NCBI GenBank assembly: GCA_902490445.1
Contig: CABUDZ010000110.1
Location: forward strand, 1-5,121
Source: an uncultured Collinsella sp.
GTDB lineage: Bacteria; Actinomycetota; Coriobacteriia; Coriobacteriales; Coriobacteriaceae
Length of the DNA stretch: 5,121 bases
Direction of reading: 5' to 3'
This document shows positions 1-5,121 of this stretch, one piece after another. Numbering within the stretch: position 1 is the stretch's first letter; the number at the start of each line of letters is the position of its first letter. Position numbers and translations under genes: made by a program. Under the pieces are notes generated by a model that saw only the letters and a list, made by a program, of their open reading frames with translations, had not been told where the DNA came from and ran no database searches.

Positions 1-1471
1 CCATTTTATCCTGAGCTTTCGTGTTGAGCTGACCAGTCCCCACCTCGAGCGAGAAGCGGTCGACAGCGTTGCCGAGCGTGACCGCTCGCGCGTACGCGCG
101 ATAGAAGACGATGAGCCTTCATTCCCCTCCCCCGCCTCCGACGCACCTCAAGAACGCCCTGTCGTTGTCGGCGCCGGATGCGCCGGCCTTTTCGCTGCGC
201 TTACGCTCGCCGAAGCAGGTCTTAAGCCCTTGCTCATCGAGCGCGGCGACCCGGCATTTCGCCGCTCGCAGGCGATCGACCTCTTTCTAAAGGAGCGCAT
301 CCTCGACCCCGAGAGCAATATCCAGTTTGGCCTGGGCGGCGCGGGGACTTTCTCGGACGGCAAGCTCAATACGGGAACCAAAAATCCCGCCCATCGCCTT
401 ATCCTCGAAACCTTCGTCGAGGCGGGTGCGCCCCGCGATATTCTGTGGGATGCCAAGCCGCACATTGGCTCCGACATCCTTCCCACGGTTGTCACCGCTA
501 TATCCCAGCGCATCGAGCAGCTCGGAGGTGTCGTCCGTTATCGAACGAAGCTCGTCGACATTCGCATCGACGCGTCTGGCGCCATCACCGGTATTGATGT
601 CCAATCGTCCCAAGACGCCGCTTACGAGCCAATTGAGACAAAGCACCTCATCCTCGCCTGCGGGCATTCTGCTCGCGATATTTTTAAGCTCCTTAAGGAC
701 CACAACGTGGCCCTCGCACAAAAGACCTTTGCCATGGGCGTTCGCATCGAGCATCCGCAGCGCGACATCGACCGAGCCCAATATGGAGCCTCGGCGGGAC
801 ATCCAGCGCTCGGGGCGGCCCCCTACAAACTTGTTGCCCATCTTCCCAACGGCCGCAGCGTGTTCTCGTTTTGCATGTGCCCCGGCGGGCAGGTTGTCGC
901 CGCCTCTTCCGAGCAGGGCCACCTGTGCGTCAACGGCGCCAGTCTCAATGCCCGCGACGGACGCAACGCAAATGCCGCCCTGCTCGTTAACGTCACACCC
1001 GAGGACCTTCCCAACGATGACCCGCTCGCCGGCATCGAGCTCCAGCGTGCCTGCGAGGCGGCCGCCTATCGCCTGGGCGGTTCCAACTGGAACGCACCGG
1101 CACAGCTCGTCGGAGATTTCCTCGCAGGACGTGCCAGCAAGGCGCCCGGAAAGGTAAAGCCCACCTATCCGCTCGGTGTGACCTGGACGGCAATTGACGA
1201 AGCCCTGCCGCAGCATATCGTCGAGTCGCTCCGCCTGGGACTTCCCCTACTCGGGAAAAAGCTACGCGGCTACGACCGCCCCGACGCCGTTCTTACCGGC
1301 GTGGAGACCCGCTCGAGCTCACCGGTCACCGTCGCCCGAGACCGAACATGCCATGCCGTGTCGACCCCGGGCCTCTACCCTTGTGGTGAGGGAGCTGGAT
1401 ATGCCGGCGGCATCATGAGCGCGGCCACCGACGGCATCCGTTGTGCCGAAGCCCTGATCGCAGACCTCTAA
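1..1471 (+). CDS. FAD-dependent dehydrogenase, COG2509 type (5' end outside the window)
   Basis: The reading frame is open from base 2 to the TAA at 1469-1471, giving 489 visible residues and no start; a TTG at 230 lies inside the FAD-binding fold and is not the start. Visible residues 54-76 (about 161-229) form the Rossmann dinucleotide-binding strand-loop-helix with GAGCAG as the GxGxxG loop, ending in the acidic residue of LIERG. Residues 106-124 carry the family hallmark NIQFGLGGAGTFSDGKLNT. Later come LACGHSARD, MGVRIEHPQ, FCMCPGG, PAQLVGDF, and a C-terminal GLYPCGEGAGYAGGIMSAA segment that closes the FAD site. Residues 1-53 look like the end of the small N-terminal domain of this family, so perhaps 40-50 residues are missing (from memory of a family length near 530). 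Expected to be a soluble cytoplasmic flavoprotein. Substrate and pathway are unknown for the family. Cys replaces the commoner Pro in the FAD loop. Convergent with uvrB. Confidence 0.9.
   Translation, partial: HFILSFRVELTSPHLEREAVDSVAERDRSRVRAIEDDEPSFPSPASDAPQERPVVVGAGCAGLFAALTLAEAGLKPLLIERGDPAFRRSQAIDLFLKERILDPESNIQFGLGGAGTFSDGKLNTGTKNPAHRLILETFVEAGAPRDILWDAKPHIGSDILPTVVTAISQRIEQLGGVVRYRTKLVDIRIDASGAITGIDVQSSQDAAYEPIETKHLILACGHSARDIFKLLKDHNVALAQKTFAMGVRIEHPQRDIDRAQYGASAGHPALGAAPYKLVAHLPNGRSVFSFCMCPGGQVVAASSEQGHLCVNGASLNARDGRNANAALLVNVTPEDLPNDDPLAGIELQRACEAAAYRLGGSNWNAPAQLVGDFLAGRASKAPGKVKPTYPLGVTWTAIDEALPQHIVESLRLGLPLLGKKLRGYDRPDAVLTGVETRSSSPVTVARDRTCHAVSTPGLYPCGEGAGYAGGIMSAATDGIRCAEALIADL
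86..101. repeat. 16-bp perfect palindrome inside the FAD-dehydrogenase gene
   Basis: TCGCGCGTACGCGCGA equals its own reverse complement over all 16 bases. It lies in codons for S-R-V-R-A, between the N-terminal domain and the FAD-binding fold. Its function, if any, is unknown; alternating pyrimidine-purine GC-rich coding DNA can give this by chance. Confidence 0.6.
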
Positions 1472-1497
1472 CGCACGAATTCCAGCGCGCAAAAGAC

Positions 1498-1533
1498 ATA
1501 GGCTCCGAGCTCCACAGGGAACTCGGGGCCTGT
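1498..1533. terminator. Bidirectional hairpin terminator between the FAD gene and uvrB
   Basis: Bases 1498-1513 pair with 1518-1533 around a four-base loop (ACAG). The core stem is GGCTCCGAG with CTCGGGGCC, then one C/A mismatch and three more inner pairs, and outer A/T, T/G and A/T pairs. On the plus strand it is followed by a T-rich but interrupted run (TCGCTATTTCTT), and on the minus strand by GTCTTTTG. Mismatches on one strand become G-U wobbles on the other, so both transcripts can fold. It sits 26 bases after the FAD gene stop and only 3 bases after the uvrB stop. Its role as a two-way intrinsic terminator is inferred; the T-tracts are not perfect. Confidence 0.75.
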
Positions 1534-1536
1534 TCG

Positions 1537-3777
1537 CTATTTCTTAAACCGTGCACCCTGGCGCTTTCTGCCCGATGCGAACGTGGAACCCTTGCGGGCC
1601 TGCGAACGTAAGCGCTCGATCGTCTCGTCCTCAGACGCACCCTCAAGCATCGCCCGAATCTGAACGACGGCATCGCGCAGGCGCGCCGCCTCCTCAAAGT
1701 CCATGGCGGCAGAAGCGTTGCGCATATCCTCTTCCATGGTTTCGACAATCCGCACAAGCTCGTCATGCGGCAGTTCTTCCAACTGCTCCGCAAGTGTCTG
1801 CTCGGGCGCCACCGTTTCCGGTATGCCGCCCTCGCCCGACTCATCGGGCGTATAGAATGCGCCATGGCCAAGAGAGTCGCCCTTCGAGCGTCCCTTGGAA
1901 CCCACGGTTTTTTCGGCCTCGGCAATAAAACTTGAGATGTCGTTGATGGCCTTGCGCACCGTCTTGGGCACAATGCCATGTTCTTCGTTATATGCCATCT
2001 GAATCTCGCGACGGCGCTGCGTCTCCTCGATGGCCTCTTTCATCGAATCGGTCACAACGTCTGCATACATGATGACTTCGCCATCGGCGTTACGGGCCGC
2101 GCGGCCAATCGTCTGAATCAGCGAACGGCGGTTGCGCAAGAAGCCTTCCTTATCGGCATCGAGAATTGCCACCAGTGAGACCTCGGGGAGATCCAAGCCC
2201 TCGCGAAGCAGGTTGATGCCAACGAGAACATCAATCTTTCCCTCGCGCAGCGTTCGCAGGATCTCGACACGGTCCATCGTCGCTGTATCGGAGTGCATGT
2301 AATTGACCTTAATGCCGGCATCAAGCAGATGGTCGGTCAGGTCCTCGGCCATGCGCTTGGTGAGCGTAGTCACCAGCACGCGCTCCTTGCGGGCAACGCG
2401 CTCGCGAATCTCGTCCTCAAGATCGTCAATCTGCCCACGAACCGGACGCACATCGATCTTGGGGTCGAGCAGACCGGTCGGACGAATAATCTGCTCCACG
2501 TCGTTTTGGCTCACCCGCAGCTCGTAGTCGCCCGGTGTGGCCGAAACATAGATAAACTGGGGTATCCTTGCCTCAAACTCATCGAAACGAAGCGGGCGAT
2601 TATCGAGTGCCGAGGGCAGGCGAAAACCGTGTTCCACCAGCGTTACCTTACGCGAGCGGTCACCTTCGTGCATACCGCGAATCTGCGGCACCGTCACATG
2701 GCTCTCATCGATGATGCAGAGCATGTCCTTAGGAAAGTAATCGATCAGGGTAAACGGCGGCTCACCCGGCTTGCGACCGTCCAGATGACGCGAGTAGTTC
2801 TCGATGCCGTTGCAAAAGCCCATCGTCTCGAGCATCTCAAGATCATAATCGGTGCGCTGCTGCAGACGCTGCGCCTCGAGCAACTTGTCAGTCGCCTTGA
2901 GCTCCGCCACGCGCTTCTCGCACTCTTCGCTGATCGATTTCAGAGCCGCCTTGACCTTCGGCTTCTCGGTCACGTAGTGCGATGCCGGCCATACGGGGAT
3001 GGCCTCGTACTCACGAAGCATCTCTCCGGTGACCTCATCGATCTCGGCTATCAGTTCAACCTCGTCACCAAAGAACTCAAACCGCAACGGATGCTCGGCA
3101 TAAGGCGGATACACGTCGACGACATCACCGCGCACGCGGAACGTGCCGCGCGCCAGGTCATAGTCATTGCGATCATATTGAATGTCGATAAGCGCATGGA
3201 TAAAGTCATCGCGCTCGAGCGGCACCTTCTTGTCGACGTTTGGAGCCAGACCCGCATAGTCCTCAGGAGAGCCAATGCCATAGATACACGAGACCGATGC
3301 GACAACGATCACATCGCGTCGAGATAGCAGCGATGCGGTCGCCTGATGGCGCAGCATCTCGACCTCTTCGTTAATCGAGGAGTCTTTCTCGATATATGTA
3401 TCGCTTTGCGGCACATACGCCTCGGGCTGATAGTAGTCGTAGTACGAGACAAAGTAGACCACAGCGTTGTTGGGAAAGAACTCTTTGAGCTCGCTCGCAA
3501 GCTGAGCGGCGAGCGTTTTATTGGGAGCCATGACCAGCGTCGGCTTCCCCAGGGCCTCAATAGTCTTAGCCATCGTGAAGGTCTTGCCCGAACCAGTCAC
3601 GCCCAGCAAAACCTGATAGCGATCTCCATCCCTCACACCCTGCACAAGCGACTCAATGGCCTTAGGCTGAGAACCTGCAGGCTCAGAGGGAGAAACGACT
3701 TCAAACGGCACCTCAGCGCCCTCAACGCCAAAGCGCTTAAGTTCACCGCCAACGCGTTCTACTTCAAATTCCGCCAT
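1537..3777 (-). CDS. uvrB: Excinuclease ABC subunit B (UvrB)
   Basis: UvrB is the DNA-damage-verifying helicase-like subunit of nucleotide excision repair: UvrA2B loads it on DNA and it then recruits UvrC for dual incision. The 746 residues contain, in order: Walker A GVTGSGKT (59-66); the Tyr-rich beta-hairpin that inserts between DNA strands, SYYDYYQPEAYVPQSDTYIE (111-130); the UvrA-interacting domain (roughly 155-250); Walker B-like DESH (357-360); helicase motif III-like VSATP (411-415); motif V region VGINLLREGLDLPE (519-532); motif VI QTIGRAARN (555-563); and a C-terminal UVR domain (about 671-713), which contacts UvrC. All key motifs are intact. Family members are usually about 660-690 residues; the excess lies in a linker (about 618-665) and a basic tail (714-746). 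ATG at 3777 is preceded by AGGAG five bases upstream; stop is TAG. It lies 51 bp after the transglycosylase gene, probably at the end of the same operon. No recognisable LexA box was seen upstream. Confidence 0.99.
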   Translation of the reverse strand: MAEFEVERVGGELKRFGVEGAEVPFEVVSPSEPAGSQPKAIESLVQGVRDGDRYQVLLGVTGSGKTFTMAKTIEALGKPTLVMAPNKTLAAQLASELKEFFPNNAVVYFVSYYDYYQPEAYVPQSDTYIEKDSSINEEVEMLRHQATASLLSRRDVIVVASVSCIYGIGSPEDYAGLAPNVDKKVPLERDDFIHALIDIQYDRNDYDLARGTFRVRGDVVDVYPPYAEHPLRFEFFGDEVELIAEIDEVTGEMLREYEAIPVWPASHYVTEKPKVKAALKSISEECEKRVAELKATDKLLEAQRLQQRTDYDLEMLETMGFCNGIENYSRHLDGRKPGEPPFTLIDYFPKDMLCIIDESHVTVPQIRGMHEGDRSRKVTLVEHGFRLPSALDNRPLRFDEFEARIPQFIYVSATPGDYELRVSQNDVEQIIRPTGLLDPKIDVRPVRGQIDDLEDEIRERVARKERVLVTTLTKRMAEDLTDHLLDAGIKVNYMHSDTATMDRVEILRTLREGKIDVLVGINLLREGLDLPEVSLVAILDADKEGFLRNRRSLIQTIGRAARNADGEVIMYADVVTDSMKEAIEETQRRREIQMAYNEEHGIVPKTVRKAINDISSFIAEAEKTVGSKGRSKGDSLGHGAFYTPDESGEGGIPETVAPEQTLAEQLEELPHDELVRIVETMEEDMRNASAAMDFEEAARLRDAVVQIRAMLEGASEDETIERLRSQARKGSTFASGRKRQGARFKK

Positions 3778-3782
3778 GGATA

Positions 3783-3787
3783 CTCCT
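3783..3787 (-). promoter_or_regulatory. Ribosome binding site of uvrB
   Basis: On the minus strand AGGAG lies five bases before the ATG at 3777 (AGGAG-TATCC-ATG). This supports that start and shows that uvrB can be translated independently of the gene upstream. Confidence 0.8.
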
Positions 3788-3798
3788 AACTCATATAT

Positions 3799-3813
3799 CT
3801 GCAGTATACGCAG
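3799..3813. promoter_or_regulatory. Possible promoter -10 / imperfect dyad upstream of uvrB
   Basis: In the 51-bp gap between the transglycosylase gene and uvrB, the minus strand reads CTGCGTATACTGCAG. It contains TATACT (3803-3808), close to the -10 consensus, flanked by CTGC and GCAG arms. The hexamer 17 bases upstream, TAGGAC, is a poor -35 match. A second small dyad, GTATAG-GA-CTATGC, lies at 3821-3834 over the end of the transglycosylase gene. An internal uvrB promoter or an operator is possible but unproven; the dyads may be chance. Confidence 0.3.
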
Positions 3814-3828
3814 GCGGCAGGCATAGTC

Positions 3829-4410
3829 CTATACGAACCGATCGGGATAGAGGGTCTTATAGCGAACCCAGGCATTATTGACACGAATCAGATACGCCTG
3901 CGTCTCGGGAAAGGTGATTGCATTATGAAGCGACGTGCTCTGCTGCGCCCAACCGTCGACATTGCCCATGCCAGCGTTATAGGCGGCAATGGCACTATCC
4001 GTCGACCCATTGAAATAGGTCAGAAGATACGAGAGGTATGCGCAGCCAAACTCGATATTGGTAGCCGGATCGTTAAGGTTGTCGACCGAATACTCGTCAC
4101 CGTCGACAAGGCCCTTGGTGATCATATCCTGAGCAGTCACAGGCATCAGCTGCATCAATCCCTGAGCACCCTGATTCGACTCAGCCTCGGGATCCCAATT
4201 CGATTCCGACTTAATGACAGCGCACACCAGATACGGATCCAGATTATGCGAAATACTCGATTGCTTTACATACGCCTCGTGGTCAATGGGATACAGCGGC
4301 TTAAAGAAAGCCGCGGGAGCACACGAGTAAACGAATGAGATAAGGCCGAAGGCAAAAACGGCAGCCAGCGGAATAAGGCGATACCACGCAAAGAAACGTG
4401 TCTTAGGCAT
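3829..4410 (-). CDS. Membrane-anchored lytic transglycosylase, SLT/GH23 domain
   Basis: Lytic transglycosylases cleave the MurNAc-GlcNAc bond of peptidoglycan, leaving a 1,6-anhydroMurNAc end. The 193-residue protein begins with a short basic stretch (KTRFFAWYR) and one hydrophobic segment (about 12-29), either an uncleaved anchor or a signal peptide, so the domain should face the cell wall. The SLT domain follows from about residue 46: catalytic Glu69 in IKSESNWDP, GLMQLMP (84-90), NIEFGCAYL (118-126), AYNAGMGNV (143-151) and ETQAYL (169-174), the normal order for GH23. Cys30 follows VYS, a poor lipobox, so a lipoprotein is possible but unlikely. There is no separate wall-binding domain. The start at 4410 is preferred: AAGGAGG directly abuts the earlier in-frame ATG at 4416 (no spacer) but is six bases from 4410. 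The start overlaps the coaE stop by 8 bases, suggesting translational coupling. The exact subfamily and physiological role cannot be told. Confidence 0.93.
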   Translation of the reverse strand: MPKTRFFAWYRLIPLAAVFAFGLISFVYSCAPAAFFKPLYPIDHEAYVKQSSISHNLDPYLVCAVIKSESNWDPEAESNQGAQGLMQLMPVTAQDMITKGLVDGDEYSVDNLNDPATNIEFGCAYLSYLLTYFNGSTDSAIAAYNAGMGNVDGWAQQSTSLHNAITFPETQAYLIRVNNAWVRYKTLYPDRFV

Positions 4411-5044
4411 CGGCATCCTCCTTATTCGCAGTGTCTATAAACCCATGGCATGCAAGCCATGAGTCAAGCTGCTCAAAGAGCGAATTATCGCCTGCGGCAT
4501 TATCAATCACCGTTGTAGCGAGATTGCACAGCGCAGACTCATCGGGCTGGCAAGCAGAACGGGCATCGAAATCAGATGGCTCCATGCCACGCTGAATAGC
4601 ACGCTCGCGACGAACTGACAAAGGGGCACTGATGACCAGAATTTCATCAGCCAAGCCAAATGCATCCTCAAAACCAGTCGGAGCAGAAATCTCGACCACC
4701 GCAAAGGGATAACGAGGGGAAGAAACCGTGCAGCAAACCGGATCAAGAATCCTCAGTGACAGCTGCTCAATGAGAACGGGGTGCACAATGCTATTGAGCC
4801 TCGCGACCGCATCAGGAGAAACAAAAGCTCGAGAAGCGAGTATGTTACGGCGAACGCCGCCCTCCTCGTCCAAAATATCCCAGCCAAATTCTTCCGCGAG
4901 GGCATTGACGATATCGGAGCCTGGCACATACAGCGATTTGGCAAGTTCGTCCAGATCGATGAGCATGGCGCCATGAGATTCGAGATAGCGGCAGGCAGTC
5001 GACTTACCCGAAGCAATATTGCCCAAGACAAAAACGGTAAACAT
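4403..5044 (-). CDS. coaE: Dephospho-CoA kinase (CoaE)
   Basis: CoaE performs the last step of coenzyme A synthesis, the ATP-dependent phosphorylation of the 3'-hydroxyl of the ribose of dephospho-CoA, in the cytoplasm. The 213-residue protein is of usual family length (about 200). It starts with a P-loop, GNIASGKST (8-16), then LIDLDELAKSLYVPG (28-42), where the Asp residues match the substrate/Mg2+ acidic motif. RRNILASRAF (65-74) and LNSIVHPVL (83-91) match the family's R..L...vF and l..i.HP.i signatures. VVEISAPTGFE (116-126) stands where most members have a P-L-L-F-E strand, and RRERAIQRG (145-153) is the Arg-rich lid region. VIDNAAG (179-185) matches the late v-i-x-N-x-G motif. The P-loop (usually GGIGSGKS-like) and PLLFE region are divergent, so assignment is firm for a P-loop kinase and good for CoaE. 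ATG at 5044 is chosen over TTG at 5047 because the GGAGG site is five bases from the ATG. The 3' end overlaps the transglycosylase gene by 8 bases. Confidence 0.87.
   Translation of the reverse strand: MFTVFVLGNIASGKSTACRYLESHGAMLIDLDELAKSLYVPGSDIVNALAEEFGWDILDEEGGVRRNILASRAFVSPDAVARLNSIVHPVLIEQLSLRILDPVCCTVSSPRYPFAVVEISAPTGFEDAFGLADEILVISAPLSVRRERAIQRGMEPSDFDARSACQPDESALCNLATTVIDNAAGDNSLFEQLDSWLACHGFIDTANKEDADA
4417..4423 (-). promoter_or_regulatory. Ribosome binding site that decides the transglycosylase start
   Basis: The minus strand reads TAAGGAGG-ATGCCG-ATG. The perfect AAGGAGG touches the first ATG (4416) and is six bases from the second (4410), so the second is the better start. The site lies inside the last codons of coaE. 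Confidence 0.85.
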
Positions 5045-5049
5045 CAAGT

Positions 5050-5054
5050 CCTCC
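5050..5054 (-). promoter_or_regulatory. Ribosome binding site of coaE
   Basis: The minus strand reads AGGGAGGACTTGATG. GGAGG is five bases from the ATG at 5044 and only two from the TTG at 5047, so the ATG is the better start. Confidence 0.8.
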
Positions 5055-5072
5055 CTAACGCCAATGGGAGTT

Positions 5073-5103
5073 ATTATCGCGCAAATACAAAAGAAGGACT
5101 CAA
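5073..5103 (-). promoter_or_regulatory. Possible weak promoter of the coaE operon
   Basis: The minus strand upstream of coaE is AT-rich and carries GATAAT (5073-5078), five of six bases of the -10 consensus, and TTGAGT (5098-5103), four of six of the -35 consensus. The 19-base spacer is longer than the usual 16-18, so this is a tentative sigma-70-type promoter. The rest of 5055-5121 shows no gene or RNA that I recognise. Confidence 0.3.
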
Positions 5104-5121
5104 AATACAGCCAAACAGTAA

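Noticed and set aside
230..232. TTG as a start for the FAD gene
   Set aside because: The coding frame continues upstream through the whole GxGxxG FAD-binding loop to the window edge, so the real start is outside.
287..1216. 309-codon open frame on the minus strand opposite the FAD gene
   Set aside because: The plus-strand frame carries all the conserved FAD-enzyme motifs; the antisense product shows none and is explained by GC-rich codon bias.
2293..3327. 344-codon open frame on the plus strand, antisense to uvrB
   Set aside because: It lies entirely opposite the firmly identified uvrB, has no clear ribosome binding site, and its His/Arg/Leu-rich product resembles no family; it is a shadow of uvrB codon usage.
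3346..3789. 147-codon open frame on the plus strand over the uvrB start
   Set aside because: It is antisense to the conserved helicase motifs and beta-hairpin of UvrB and has no independent support.
3834..3847. Possible LexA/SOS box (CGAAC half-site) upstream of uvrB
   Set aside because: CGAAC is followed by CGATCGGGA, without the matching GTTCG half; it also lies inside the transglycosylase coding end.
4321..4332. Lipobox in the transglycosylase (VYS-Cys30)
   Set aside because: Tyr at the -2 position and the lack of Leu at -3 fit the lipobox poorly; a plain membrane anchor explains the segment.

Overview
The window looks like ordinary chromosomal core DNA from a fairly GC-rich bacterium. 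UvrB's sequence style, a strong AAGGAGG ribosome binding site and the gene content suggest an actinobacterial, possibly Coriobacteriia (Collinsella-like), host. That placement is an impression from reading; no search supports it.

Layout: (1) Positions 1-1471, plus strand: the 3' part of a gene for an uncharacterised COG2509-type FAD-dependent dehydrogenase. Its start lies before the window. (2) Positions 1472-1536: a short convergent gap almost filled by a strong hairpin that probably stops transcription from both sides. (3) Positions 1537-3777, minus strand: uvrB, the damage-recognition helicase of nucleotide excision repair, complete and long for its family. (4) Positions 3829-4410, minus strand: a small membrane-anchored SLT-type (GH23) lytic transglycosylase. 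(5) Positions 4403-5044, minus strand: coaE, dephospho-CoA kinase, complete. (6) Positions 5045-5121: an AT-rich leader with the coaE ribosome binding site and a possible weak promoter.

The three minus-strand genes run coaE, lytic transglycosylase, uvrB. The first two overlap by 8 bases and are probably translationally coupled. uvrB follows after 51 bp with its own ribosome binding site and could be in the same transcript or have its own promoter. Their functions (CoA synthesis, wall remodelling, DNA repair) are unrelated, so this looks like a housekeeping cluster and not a pathway.

I found no mobile element, CRISPR array, tRNA, rRNA or recognisable new system. The points most worth a second look are the uncharacterised FAD enzyme, the extended linker and basic tail of UvrB, the coaE/transglycosylase start-stop overlap, the two-way terminator, and a 16-bp perfect palindrome inside the FAD gene.
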